DNA from: Glandiceps talaboti
Lineage: Eukaryota; Hemichordata; Enteropneusta; Spengelidae
Direction: 5' to 3'
DNA length: 64,000 bases
Assembly: GCF_964340395.1 (NCBI RefSeq)
Contig: NC_135558.1
Span: forward strand, 23,517,064 to 23,581,063
The position numbers were made by a program, and so were the translations under genes. Below the pieces are notes generated by a model. The model worked only from the letters and a program-made list of their open reading frames with translations. It searched no databases and had not been told where the DNA came from. Shown piece after piece: positions 43,086 to 58,900 of the stretch. The stretch's first letter is position 1, and each line of letters starts with the position of its first letter.

Positions 43086-46000
43086 TCAGGGTGTACGATA
43101 TTACAAGTTAAGTTACTGTACCTAACACAGGGTGTACGATATTACAAGTTAAGTTACTGTACCTAACACAGGGTGTACGATATTACAAGTTAAGTTACTG
43201 TACCTAACACAGGGTGTACGATATTACAAGTTACGTTACTGTACCTAGCACAGGGTGTATGATATTACAAGTTAAGTTACTGTACCTAACACATGGTGTA
43301 TGATATTACAAGTTAAGTTACTGTACCTAACACAGGGTGTACGATATTACAAGTTACTGTACCTAACACAGGGTGTATGATATTACAAGCTACATTACTA
43401 TACCTAGCACAGGGTGTACGATATTACAAGTTAAGTTACTGTACCTAACACAGGGTGTGTGATATTACAAGTTAAGCTACTGTACCTAACACAGGGTGTA
43501 CGATATTACAAGTTAAGTTACTGTACCTAACACAGGGTGTACGATATTACAAGCTACATTACTCTACCTAACAGGGTGTATGATATTACAAGTTAAGCTA
43601 CTGTACCTAACACACGGTGTACGATATTACAAGTTACGTTACTGTACCTAACACATGGTGTATGATATTACAAGTTAAGTTACTGTACCTAACACAGGGT
43701 GTACGATATTACAAGTTAAGTTACTGTACCTAACACAGGGTGTACGGTATTACAAGTTAAGTTACTGTACCTAGCACAGGGTGTACAATATTACAAGTTA
43801 AGTTACAGTACCTATCACATGGTGTATGATATTACAAGTTATGTTACTGTACCTAACACAGGGTGTAAGATATTACAAGTTAAGTCACTGTACCTAACAC
43901 AGGGTGTACGATATTACAAGTTAAGTTACTGTATCTAACACAGGGTGTATGATATTACAAGTTAAGTTACTGTACCTATCACATGGTGTACGATATTACA
44001 AGTTAAGTTACTCTACCTAACACAGGGTGTACGATATTACAAGCTACATTACTGTACCTAGCACAGGGTGTACGATATTACAATTTAAGTTACTGTACCT
44101 AACACAGGGTGTACGATATTACAAGTTAAGTTACTGTACCTAACACAGGGTGTACGATATTACAAGTTAAGTTACTGTACCTAACACGGGGTGTACGATA
44201 TTACACGCTACATTACTCTACCTAACACAGGGTGTACGATATTACAAGTTAAGTTACTGTACCTAACACAGGGTGTAGGATATTACAAGCTACATTACTG
44301 TACCTAACACAGGGTGTATGATATTACAAGTTACGTTATTTACCTAACACATGGTGTATGATTATTACAAGTTAAGTTACTGTACCTAACACAGGGTGTA
44401 TGATATTACAAGTTACGTTATTTACCTAACACATGGTGTATGATATTACAAGTTAAGTTACTGTACCTAACACATGGTGTATGATATTACAAGCTACATT
44501 ACTTTACCTAACAGGGTGTATGATATTACAAGTTACGTTACTGTACCTAACACATGGTGTATGATATTACAAGTTAGGTTACTGTACCTAGCACAGGGTG
44601 TATGATATTACAAGTTAAGTTACTGTACCTAACACATGGTGTATGATATAACAAGTTAAGCTACTGTACCTAGCACAGGGTGTACGATATTACAAGTTAA
44701 GTTACTGTACCTAACACAGGGTGTACGATATTACAAGTTAAGTTACTGTACCTAACACAGGGTGTACGATATTACAAGCTACATTACTGTACCTTACACA
44801 GGGTGTACGATATTACAAGTTAAGTTACTGTACCTAACACAGGGTGTATGATATTACAAGTTAAGTTACTGTACCTAACACAGGGTGTACGATATTACAA
44901 GCTACATTACTCTACCTTACAGGGTGTATGATATTACAAGTTAAGTTACTGTACATAACACAGGGTGTATGATATTACAAGTTAAGTTACTGTACCTAAC
45001 ACAGGGTGTACGATATTACAAGTTAAGTTACTGTACCTAACACAGGGTGTATGATATTACAAGTTACGTTACTGTACCTAACACATGGTGTACGATATTA
45101 CAAGTTAAGTTACTGTACCTAACACATGGTGTACGATATTACAAGTTAAGTTACTGTACCTAACACAGGGTGTATGATATTACAAGTTAAGCTATTGTAC
45201 CTAACACAGGGTGTATGATATTACAAGTTAAGTTCCTCTACCTAACACATGGTGTACGATATTACAAGTTAAGTTACTGTACCTAGCACAGGGTGTACGA
45301 TATTACAAGTTAAGTTACTGTACCTAACACAGGGTGTATGATATTACAAGTTCAGCTACTGTACCTAACACAGGGTGTATGATATTACAAGTTAAGTTAC
45401 TGTACCTAACACATGGTGTACGATATTACAAGTTAAGTTACTGTACCTAACACAGGGTGTACGATGTTACAAGTTAAGTTACTGTACCTAACACATGGTG
45501 TACGATATTACAAGTTAAGTTACTGTACCTAACACAGGGTGTACGATATTACAAGTTAAGTTACTGTACCTAACACATGGTGTACGATATTACAAGTTAT
45601 GATACTGTACCTAACACATGGTGTACGATATTACAAGTTAAGTTACTGTACCTAACACAGGGTGTACGATATTACATGTTAAGTTACTGTACCTAACACA
45701 GGTTTTACGATATCACAAGTTACGTTACTGTACCTAACACATGGTGTACGATATTACAAGTTAAGTTACTGTACCTAACACATGGTGTACGATATTACAA
45801 GTTAAGTTACTGTACCTAACACAGGGTGTACGATATTACAAGCTTCATTACTGTACCTAACACAGGGTGTATGATATTACAAGTTACGTTATTTACCTAA
45901 CACAGGGTGTACGATATTACAAGTTAAGTTACTGTACCTAACACAGGGTGTATGATATTACAAGTTAAGTTACTGTACCTAACACAGGGTGTATGATATT

Positions 46001-49000
46001 ACAAGTTAAGTTACTGTACGTAACACAGGGTGTACGATATTACAAGTTAAGTTACTGTACATATTAAACAAATGGTGTACGATATTACAAGTTAAGTTAC
46101 TGTACCTAACACAGGGTGTATGATATTACAAGTTAAGTTACTGTACCTAACACAGGGTGTACGATATTACAAGTTAAGTTACTGTACCTAACACAGGGTG
46201 TACGATATTACAAGTTAAGTTACTGTACCTAACACAGGGTGTACGATATTACAAGTTAAGTTACTGTACCTAACACAGGGTGTATGATATTACAAGTTAA
46301 GTTACTGTACGTAACACAGGGTGTACGATATTACAAGTTAAGTTACTGTACGTAACACAGGGTGTACGATATTACAAGTTAAGTTACTGTACGTAGCACA
46401 GGGTGTACGATATTACAAGTTAAGTTACTGTACCTAACACAGGGTGTACGATATTACAAGTTAAGTTACTGTACCTAACACAGGGTGTACGATATTACAA
46501 GTTAAGTTACTGTACCTAACACAGGGTGTATGATATTACAAGTTAAGTTACTGTACCTAACACAGGGTGTACGATATTACAAGTTAAGTTACTGTACCTA
46601 ACACAGGGTGTATGATATTACAAGTTAAGTTACTGTACCTAACACATGGTGTATGATATAACAAGTTAAGCTACTGTACCTAGCACAGGGTGTACGATAT
46701 TACAAGTTAAGTTACTGTACCTAACACAGGGTGTACGATATTACAAGTTAAGTTACTGTACCTAACACAGGGTGTACGATATTACAAGCTACATTACTGT
46801 ACCTTACACAGGGTGTACGATATTACAAGTTAAGTTACTGTACCTAACACAGGGTGTACGATATTACAAGCTACATTACTGTACCTTACACAGGGTGTAC
46901 GATATTACAAGTTAAGTTACTGTACCTAACACAGGGTGTACGATATTACAAGTTAAGTTACTGTACCTAACACAGGGTGTATGATATTACAAGTTAAGTT
47001 ACTGTACCTAACACAGGGTGTACGATATTACAAGCTACATTACTCTACCTTACAGGGTGTATGATATTACAAGTTAAGTTACTGTACATAACACAGGGTG
47101 TATGATATTACAAGTTAAGTTACTGTACCTAACACAGGGTGTACGATATTACAAGTTAAGTTACTGTACCTAACACAGGGTGTATGATATTACAAGTTAC
47201 GTTACTGTACCTAACACATGGTGTACGATATTACAAGTTAAGTTACTGTACCTAACACATGGTGTACGATATTACAAGTTAAGTTACTGTACCTAACACA
47301 GGGTGTATGATATTACAAGTTAAGCTACTGTACCTAACACAGGGTGTATGATATTACAAGTTAAGTTCCTCTACCTAACACATGGTGTACGATATTACAA
47401 GTTAAGTTACTGTACCTAGCACAGGGTGTACGATATTACAAGTTAAGTTACTGTACCTAACACAGGGTGTATGATATTACAAGTTCAGCTACTGTACCTA
47501 ACACAGGGTGTATGATATTACAAGTTAAGTTACTGTACCTAACACATGGTGTATGATATTACAAGTTAAGCTACTGTACCTAACACATGGTGTACGATAT
47601 TACAAGTTAAGTTACTGTACCTAACACAGGGTGTACGATGTTACAAGTTAAGTTACTGTACCTAACACATGGTGTACGATATTACAAGTTAAGTTACTGT
47701 ACCTAACACAGAGTGTACGATATTACAAGTTAAGTTACTGTACCTAACACAGAGTGTACGATATTACAAGTTAAGTTACTGTACCTAACACATGGTGTAC
47801 GATATTACAAGTTAAGTTACTGTACCTAACACAGGGTGTACGATATTACATGTTAAGTTACTGTACCTAACACAGGTTTTACGATATCACAAGTTACGTT
47901 ACTGTACCTAACACATGGTGTACGATATTACAAGTTAAGTTACTGTACCTAACACATGGTGTACGATATTACAAGTTAAGTTACTGTACCTAACACAGGG
48001 TGTACGATATTACAAGCTTCATTACTGTACCTAACACAGGGTGTATGATATTACAAGTTACGTTATTTACCTAACACAGGGTGTACGATATTACAAGTTA
48101 AGTTACTGTACCTAACACAGGGTGTACGATATTACAAGTTAAGTTACTGTACCTAACACAGGGTGTATGATATTACAAGTTAAGTTACTGTACGTAACAC
48201 AGGGTGTACGATATTACAAGTTAAGTTACTGTACATATTAAACAAATGGTGTACGATATTACAAGTTAAGTTACTGTACCTAACACAGGGTGTATGATAT
48301 TACAAGTTAAGTTACTGTACCTAACACAGGGTGTACGATATTACAAGTTAAGTTACTGTACCTAACACAGGGTGTACGATATTACAAGTTAAGTTACTGT
48401 ACCTAACACAGGGTGTACGATATTACAAGTTAAGTTACTGTACCTAACACAGGGTGTATGATATTACAAGTTAAGTTACTGTACGTAACACAGGGTGTAC
48501 GATATTACAAGTTAAGTTACTGTACCTAACACAGGGTGTATGATATTACAAGTTAAGTTACTGTACGTAACACAGGGTGTACGATATTACAAGTTAAGTT
48601 ACTGTACCTAACACATGGTGTACGATATTACAAGTTATGTTACTGTACCTAACACAGGGTGTACGATATTACAAGCTACATTACTCTACCTAACACAGGG
48701 TGTACGATATTACAAGTTAAGTTACTGTACGTAGCACAGGGTGTACGATATTACAAGTTAAGTTACTGTACCTAACACAGGGTGTACGATATTACAAGTT
48801 AAGTTACTGTACGTAACACAGGGTGTACGATATTACAAGTTAAGTTACTGTACCTAACACAGGGTGTACGATATTACAAGTTAAGTTACTGTACCTAACA
48901 CAGGGTGTACGATATTACAAGTTAAGTTACTGTACCTAACACAGGGTGTACGATATTACAAGTTAAGTTACTGTACCTAACACAGGGTGTACGATATTAC

Positions 49001-49146
49001 AAGTTAAGTTACAGTACCTAACACAGGGTGTATGATATTACAAGTTAAGTTACTGTACCTAACACAGGGTGTACGATATTACAAGTTAAGTTACTGTACC
49101 TAACACAGGGTGTACGATATTACAAGTTAAGTTACTGTACCTAACA
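43086..49146. repeat. Minisatellite F, 41-bp unit, about 148 copies
   Basis: Units contain GGTGTACGATATTACAAGTT and AAGTTACTGTACCTAACACA. Commonest changes are TACG to TATG, GGG to TGG and AAGTTAAG to AAGCTACA. Rare variants reappear in the same order: an AACAAATGG unit at 46061 and 48235, and a GGTTTTACGATATCAC unit at 45701 and 47875, both 2,174 bp apart. Confidence 0.97.
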
Positions 49147-49618
49147 AAACAGTTGCAGTGCTTTATGTGTCCGAAAGATATCGGGCTTACAGGTAACAAA
49201 TCAAAACATACTATACATAACCTAGTCTCACATCTTTTAGTTTATACTCAGATCACTTTAGAAAATTATGTAGTCGTCTGATGTTTATAATTAGAGCTCC
49301 TAAATATTTTCCTTTCAAAATCAACCTTAAAGAGGAACAAAGTAAAGTTGACTATATCCTCTCGGCATTTTGGTACACTTGGGGGACTTAGAAAAGTCAT
49401 TTTCACCAATTCCACTAAGCTACTCACAGACTTCCCCAGCATTGTCTGACCATTATTTAAAGAGGTGTGAAGCTCTGTACGTTGTCTATTTCCAGAATGT
49501 GCCAGTGGCAAGCAGGCCACTTCTAAGCAATATTTGATAAATTTCAAAACCCTACTTTAGAGAGGTCGCACAATGCAGAATTGATGAAATAAGGACTGTT
49601 TTGGGTCCCCTATTAAAG
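49147..49618. other. Spacer, possible retrotransposon 3' end
   Basis: A 93-codon minus frame at 49266-49547 is unidentified. The sequence after 49560 (AGGTCGCACAATGCAGAA ..) leads into an (AAAT)n tail, as at the 3' end of many non-LTR elements; inference only. Confidence 0.4.
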
Positions 49619-49620
49619 TA

Positions 49621-49675
<55 letters not shown>

Positions 49676-49678
49676 ATA
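49619..49678. repeat. (AAAT)n microsatellite
   Basis: About 14 repeats; may be the tail of a non-LTR retrotransposon ending here. Confidence 0.95.
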
Positions 49679-49946
49679 CAAATAGGATGCAATCATCCTC
49701 AGCTTTGTTCTTCCCCTTTAAAGGGTTGGGTGTCGTGGCACATTACTTTTTCAAAAATTGGAAATAAGAACCTATAAATACACGAACTACAAATGACGTT
49801 ATTGTATATCTGCACTCTATGAAAACTTTAACGAGTCTAAAACTATAAATCCATTATGGTGCGTGATACAAGTCCAATTATATTTTATCAGTAACCGTAG
49901 GTCATCTAAATTTAGTCTGACATGTCATTTGAATATCACAACAAGC
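49679..49946. other. Spacer before the 38-bp satellite
   Basis: Nothing recognised. Confidence 0.4.
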
Positions 49947-52900
49947 TCAAGCAATGTGATCGATACAATGTGATTACTCTCGTATCATATACTAGGTTAT
50001 CAAGTAATGTGATTGATACGTGTCATATACTAGGTTATCAAGTAATGTGATCGATACGTGTCATATACTAGGTTATCAAGTAATCTGATTGATACGTGTC
50101 ATATACTTGGTTATCAAGTAATGTGATCGATACGTGTCATACACTAGGTTATCAAGGAATGTGATCGATACGTGTGATACACTAGGTTATCAAGTAATGT
50201 GATCGATACGTGTCATACACTAGGTTATCAAGGAATGTGATCGATACGTGTGATACACTAGGTTATCAAGTAATGTGATCGATACGTGTCATATACTTGG
50301 TTATCAAGTAATCTGATCGATACGTGTCATATACTAGGTTATCAAGTAATGTGATTGATACGTGTCATATACTTGGTTATCGAGTAATGTGATCGATACG
50401 TGTCATATACTAGGTTATCGAGTAATGTGATTGATATGTGTCATATACTGGGTTATCGAGTAATGTGATCGATACGTGTCATATACTAGGTTATCGAGTA
50501 ATGTGATTGATACGTGTCATATACTAGGTTATCGAGTAATGTGATCGATACGTTTCATATATTTGGTTATCAAGTAATCTGATCGATACGTGTCATATAC
50601 TTGGTAATCAAGAAATATGATCGATACGTGTCATATACTTGGTTATCAAGTAATGTGATCGATACGTGTCATATACTAGGTTATCAAGTAATGTGATCGA
50701 TACGTGTCATATACTAGGTTATCGAGTAATGTGATTGATACGTGTCATATACTAGGTTATCGAGTAATGTGATCGATACGTGTCATATACTAGGTTATCG
50801 AGTAATGTGATCGATACGTGTCATATACTTGGTTATCAAGTAATGTGATTGATACGTGTCATATACTAGGTTATCAAGTAATGTGATTGATACGTGTGAT
50901 ATACTAGGTTATCAAGTAATGTGATCGATACATGTGATATACTTGGTTATCAAGTAATGTGATTGATATGTGTCATATACTTGGTTATCGAGAAATATGA
51001 TCGATACGTGTGATATACTAGGTTATCAAGTAATGTGATCGATACATGTCATATACTAGGTTATCAAGTAATGTGATCGATACATGTCATATACTTGGTT
51101 ATCGAGTAATCTGATCGATACGTGTGATACACTAGGTTATCAAGTAATGTGATCAATACGTGTCATATACTAGGTTATCAAGTAATCTGATCGATACGTG
51201 TCATATACTTGGTTATCAAGTAATGTGATCGATACATGTCATATACTTGGTTATCAAGTAATCTGATCGATACGTGTCATATACTAGGTTATCAAGTAAT
51301 GTGATCGATACGTGTCATATACTAGGTTATCAAGTAATCTGATCGATACGTGTGATATACTTGGTTATCAAGTAATCTGATCGATACGTGTCATATACTA
51401 GGTTATCAAGTAATGTGATCGATACGTGTCATATACTTGGTTATCAAGTAATGTGATCGATACGTGTCATATACTAGGTTATCAAGTAATGTGATCGATA
51501 CGTGTCATATACTTGGTTATCAAGTAATCTGATCGATACGTGTCATATACTTGGTAATCAAGAAATATGATCGATACGTGTCATATACTAGGTTATCAAG
51601 TAATCTGATCGATACGTGTCATATACTAGGTTATCAAGTAATGTGATCGATACATGTCATATACTTGGTTATCAAGTAATCTGATCGATACGTGTCATAT
51701 ACTTGGTAATCAAGAAATATGATCGATACGTGTCATATACTAGGTTATCAAGTAATCTGATCGATACGTGTCATATACTTGGTTATCAAGAAATCATGAT
51801 CGATACGTGTCATATACTTGGTTATCAAGTAATCTGATCGATACGTGTCATATACTTGGTAATCAAGAAATATGATCGATACGTGTCATATACTTGGTTA
51901 TCAAGTAATGTGATCGATACGTGTCATGTACTAGGTTATCAAGTAATGTGATCGATACGTGTCATATACTAGGTTATCGAGTAATGTGATCGATACGTGT
52001 CATATACTAGGTTATCGAGTAATGTGATCGATACGTGTCATATACTAGGTTATCGAGTAATGTGATCGATACGTGTCATATACTTGGTTATCAAGTAATG
52101 TGATTGATACGTGTCATATACTAGGTTATCAAGTAATGTGATTGATACGTGTGATATACTAGGTTATCAAGTAATGTGATCGATACATGTGATATACTTG
52201 GTTATCAAGTAATGTGATTGATATGTGTCATATACTTGGTTATCGAGAAATATGATCGATACGTGTGACATACTAGGTTATCAAGTAATGTGATCGATAC
52301 ATGTCATATACTAGGTTATCAAGTAATGTGATCGATACATGTCATATACTTGGTTATCGAGTAATCTGATCGATACGTGTGATACACTAGGTTATCGAGT
52401 AATGTGATCGATACGTGTCATATACTAGGTAATCAAGTAATGTGATCGATACGTGTCATATACTAGGTTATCAAGTAATGTGATCGATACGTGTCATATA
52501 CTAGGTTATCAAGTAATGTGATCGATACGTGTCATATACTAGGTTATCAAGTAATGTGATCGATACGTGTCATATACTAGGTTATCAAGTAATGTGATCG
52601 ATACGTGTCATATACTAGGTTATCAAGTAATGTGATCGATACGTGTCATATACTAGGTTATCAAGTAATGTGATTGATAGGTGTGATATACTTGGTTATC
52701 AAGTAATGTGATCGATAGGTGTGATATACTAGGTTATCAAGAAATCTGATCGATACGTGTGATATACCTGGTTATCAAGTAATGTGATCGATACGTGTGA
52801 TATACTAGGTTATCGAGTAATGTGATTGATACGTGTCATATACTAGGTTATCGAGTAATGTGATTGATACGTGTCATATACTTGGTTATCAAGTAATGTG

Positions 52901-55900
52901 ATTGATATGTGTCATATACTAGGTTATCGAGTAATGTGATCGATACGTGTCATATACTAGGTTATCAAGTAATGTGATCGATACGTGTGATATACTAGGT
53001 TATCGAGTAATGTGATCGATACGTGTCATATACTAGGTTATCAAGTAATGTGATTGATATGTGTCATATACTAGGTTATCAAGTAATGTGATTGATAGGT
53101 GTGATATACTTGGTTATCAAGTAATGTGATCGATAGGTGTGATATACTAGGTTATCAAGAAATCTGATCGATACATGTCATATACTAGGTTATCAAGTAA
53201 TGTGATCGATACGTGTGATATACTAGGTTATCGAGTAATGTGATTGATACGTGTCATATACTAGGTTATCGAGTAATGTGATTGATACGTGTCATATACT
53301 TGGTTATCAAGTAATGTGATTGATATGTGTCATATACTAGGTTATCGAGTAATGTGATCGATACGTGTGATATACTAGGTTATCGAGTAATCTGATCGAT
53401 ACGTGTCATATACTTGGTTATCAAGTAATGTGATCGATACGTGTCATATACTAGGTTATCGAGTAATGTGATCGATACGTGTCATATACTAGGTTATCAA
53501 GTAATCTGATCGATACGTGTCATATACTTGGTTATCAAGAAATATGATCGATACGTGTCATATACTATATGTTATCAAGTAATATGATCGATACGTGTGA
53601 TATACTTGGTTATCAAGAAATATGATCGATACGTGTGATATACTATATGTTATCAAGTAATATGATCGATACGTGTGATATACTTGGTTATCAAGTAATG
53701 TGATCGATACGTGTCATATACTAGGTTATCAAGTAATGTGATCGATACGTGTCATATACTTGGTTATCAAGAAATATGATCGATACGTGTCATATATTTG
53801 GTTATCAAGTAATGTGATCGATACGTGTCATATACTAGGTTATCGAGTAATGTGATTGATATGTGTCATATACTTGGTTATCAAGTAATGTGATCGATAC
53901 GTGTCATATACTAGGTTATCAAGTAATGTGATCGATACGTGTCATATACTTGGTTATCAAGAAATATGATCGATACGTGTCATATACTTGGTTATCAAGT
54001 AATGTGATCGATACGTGTCATATACTAGGTTATCGAGTAATGTGATTGATATGTGTCATATACTAGGTTATAGAGTAATGTGATCGATACGTGTAATATA
54101 CTTGGTTATCGAGTAATGTGATCGATACGTGTCATATACTTGGTTATCGAGTAATGTGATCGATACGTGTCATATACTAGGTTATCGAGTAATGTGATCG
54201 ATACGTGTCATATACTAGGTTATCAAGTAATGTGATCGATACATGTCATATACTAGGTTATCAAGTAATGTGATTGATACGTGTCATATACTTGGTTATC
54301 AAGTAATGTGATTGATATGTGTCATATACTAGGTTATCGAGTAATCTGATCGATACGTGTCATATACTAGGTTATCAAGTAATGTGATCGATACATGTCA
54401 TATACTAGGTTATCAAGTAATGTGATTGATACGTGTCATATACTAGGTTATCAAGTAATGTGATCGATACGTGTCATACACTAGGTTATCGAGTAATGTG
54501 ATCGATACGTGTCATATACTAGGTTATCGAGTAATGTGATCGATACGTGTCATATACTTGGTTATCAAGTAATGTGATTGATACGTGTCATATACTAGGT
54601 TATCGAGTAATGTGATTGGTACGTATCATATACTTGGTTATCAAGTAATGTGATCGATACGTGTGATATACTAGGTTATCGAGTAATGTGATTGATACGT
54701 GTCATATACTAGGTTATCAAGTAATATGATCGATACGTGTCATATACTTGGTTATCAAGTAATGTGATCGATACGTGTCATATACTAGGTTATCAAGTAA
54801 TGTGATTGATATGTGTCATATACTAGGTTATCAAGTAATGTGATCGATACGTGTCATATACTTGGTTATCAAGTAATGTGATCGATACGTGTCATATACT
54901 TGGTTATCGAGTAATCTGATTGATACGTGTCATATACTAGGTTATCAAGTAATGTGATCGATACGTGTCATATACATGGTTATCGAGTAATGTGATCGAT
55001 ACGTGTGATATACTAGGTTATCGAGTAATGTGATCGATACGTGTCATATACTCGGTTATCAAGTAATCTGATCGATACGTGTCAAATACTAGGTTATCGA
55101 GTAATGTGATTGGTACGTGTCATATACTAGGTTATCAAGTAATGTGATTGGTACGTGTCATATACTAGGTTATCAAGTAATGTGATTGATATGTGTCATA
55201 CACTAGGTTATCGAGTAATGTGATCGATACGTGTCATATACTAGGTTATCAAGTAATGTGATCGATACGTGTCATATACTTGGTTATCAAGTAATGTGAT
55301 TGGTACGTGTCATATACTAGGTTATCGAGTAATGTGATCGATACGTGTCATACACTAGGTTATCGAGTAATGTGATTGGTACGTGTCATATACTTGGTTA
55401 TCAAGTAATGTGATCGATACGTATCATATACTAGGTTATCGAGTAATGTGATCGATACGTGTCATATACTAGGTTATCAAGTAATGTGATCGATACATGT
55501 CATATACTAGGTTATCGAGTAATGTGATCGATACGTGTCATACACTAGGTTATCAAGTAATGTGATCGATACGTGTGATATACTAGGTTATCAAGTAATG
55601 TGATCGATACGTGTCATATACTAGGTTATCAAGTAATCTGATCGATACGTGTCATATACTAGGTTATCAAGTAATCTGATCGATACGTGTGATATACTTG
55701 GTAATCAAGAAATATGATCGATACGTGTCATATACTTGGTTATCAAGTAATGTGATCAATACGTGTCATATACTAGGTTATCGAGTAATGTGATCGATAC
55801 GTGTCATACACTAGGTTATCAAGTAATGTGATCGATACGTGTCATATACTAGGTTATCGAGTAATGTGATCGATACGTGTCATATACTTGGTTATCAAGT

Positions 55901-58900
55901 AATGTGATCGATACGTGTCATATACTAGGTTATCAAGTAATGTGATCGATACGTGTGATATACTAGGTTATCAAGTAATCTGATCGATAGGTGTGATATA
56001 CTTGGTTATCAAGTAATGTGATCGATACGTGTCATATACTAGGTTATCGAGCAATGTGATTGATATGTGTCATTACTAGGTTATCGAGTAATCTGATCGA
56101 TACGTGTCATATACATGGTTATCGAGTAATGTGATCGATACGTGTCATATACTACGTTATCGAGTAATGTGATCGATACGTGTCATATACTTGGTTATCG
56201 AGTAATGTGATTGATACGTGTCACATACTAGGTTATCGAGTAATGTGATTGATACGTGTCATATACTAGGTTATCGAGTAATCTGATCGATACGTGTCAC
56301 ATACTTGGTTATCAAGTAATCTGATCGATACGTGTCATATACTAGGTTATCAAGTAATCTGATCGATACGTGTCATATACTAGGTTATCAAGTAATGTGA
56401 TCGATACGTGTCATATACTAGGTTATCAAGTAATGTGATCGATACGTGTCATATACTAGGTTATCGAGTAATGTGATTGATATTTGTCATATACTAGGTT
56501 ATCGAGTAATGTGATCGATACGTGTCAAATACTTGGTTATCAAGTAATGTGATTGATACGTGTCATATACTAGGTTATCGAGTAATGTGATCGATACGTG
56601 TCATATACTTGGTTATCAAGTAATGTGATCGATACGTGTCATATACTAGGTTATCAAGTAATGTGATCGATACGTGTCATATACTAGGTTATCGAGTAAT
56701 GTGATCGATACGTGTCATATACTAGGTTATCAAGTAATGTGATCGATACGTGTCATATACTTGGTTATCAAAAAATATGATCGATACGTGTCATATACTA
56801 GGTTATCAAGTAATGTGATTGATACGTGTCACATACTAGGTTATCGAGTAATGTGATCGATACGTGTTATATACTAGGTTATCAAGTAATCTGATCGATA
56901 CGTGTCATATACTTGGTTATCAAAAAATATGATCGATACGTGTCATATACTAGGTTATCAAGTAATCTGATCGATACGTGTCATATACTAGGTTATCAAG
57001 TAATGTGATCGATACGTGTCATATACTAGGTTATCAAGTAATGTGATCGATACGTGTCATATACTAGGTTATCGAGTAATGTGATTGATATTTGTCATAT
57101 ACTAGGTTATCGAGTAATGTGATCGATACGTGTCAAATACTTGGTTATCAAGTAATGTGATTGATACGTGTCATATACTAGGTTATCGAGTAATGTGATC
57201 GATACGTGTCATATACTTGGTTATCAAGTAATGTGATCGATACGTGTCATATACTAGGTTATCAAGTAATGTGATCGATACGTGTCATATACTAGGTTAT
57301 CGAGTAATGTGATCGATACGTGTCATATACTAGGTTATCAAGTAATGTGATCGATACGTGTCATACACTAGGTTATCAAGTAATGTGATCGATACGTGTG
57401 ATATACTAGGTTATCAAGTAATCTGATCGATACGTGTCATATACTAGGTTATCAAGTAATCTGATCGATACGTGTGATATACTAGGTTATCAAGTAATCT
57501 GATCGATAGGTGTGATATACTTGGTTATCAAGTAATCTGATTGATACGTGTGATATACTAGGTTATCAAGTAATGTGATCGATACGTGTCATACACTAGG
57601 TTATCAAGTAATGTGATCGATACGTGTCATATACTAGGTTATCGAGTAATGTGATCGATACGTGTCATATACTAGGTTATCAAGTAATCTGATCGATACG
57701 TGTGATATACTAGGTTATCAAGTAATGTGATCGATACGTGTCATATACTAGGTTATCAAGTAATCTGATCGATACGTGTGATATACTAGGTTATCAAGTA
57801 ATCTGATCGATACGTGTCATATACTAGGTTATCAAGTAATGTGATCGATACGTGTCATATACTAGGTTATCGAGTAATGTGATTGATATGTGTCATATAC
57901 TTGGTTATCGAGTAATGTGATCGATACGTGTCATATACTAGGTTATCGAGTAATGTGATCGATACGTGTCATATACTTGGTTATCGAGTAATGTGATCGA
58001 TACATGTCATATACTAGGTTATCAAGTAATGTGATTGGTACGTGTCATATACTAGGTTATCAAGTAATGTGATCGATACGTGTCATATACTAGGTTATCG
58101 AGTAATGTGATCGATACGTGTCATATACTAGGTTATCAAGTAATCTGATCGATACGTGTCATATACTTGGTTATCAAGAAATATGATCGATACGTGTCAT
58201 ATACTAGGTTATCAAGTAATGTGATCGATACCTGTCATATACTAGGTTATCAAGTAATGTGATCGATACGTGCCATATACTTGGTTATCGAGTAATGTGA
58301 TCGATACGTGTCATATACTTGGTTATCAAGAAATATGATCGATATGTGTGATATACTAGGTTATCAAGTAATATGATCGATACGTGTGATATACTTGGTT
58401 ATCAAGTAATGTGATCGATACGTGTCATATACTAGGTTATCAAGTAATGTGATCGATACGTGTCATATACTAGGTTATCGAGTAATGTGATTGATATGTG
58501 TCATATACTAGGTTATAGAGTAATGTGATCGATACGTGTAATATACTTGGTTATCGAGTAATGTGATCGATACGTGTCATATACTTAGTTATCGAGTAAT
58601 GTGATCGATACGTGTCATATACTAGGTTATCGAGTAATGTGATCGATACGTGTCATATACTTGGTTATCAAGTAATGTGATCGATACGTGTCATATACTT
58701 GGTTATAAAGTAATGTGATCGATACGTGTCATATACTAGGTTATCAAGTAATCTGATCGATACGTGTGATATACTAGGTTATCAAGTAATCTGATCGATA
58801 CGTGTGATATACTTGGTTATCAAGTAATCTGATCGATACGTGTCATATACTTGGTTATCAAGTAATGTGATCGATATGTGTCATATACTAGGTTATCAAG

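Noticed and set aside
49266-49547. 93-codon minus frame
   Set aside because: No recognised domain; probably retrotransposon flank or chance.
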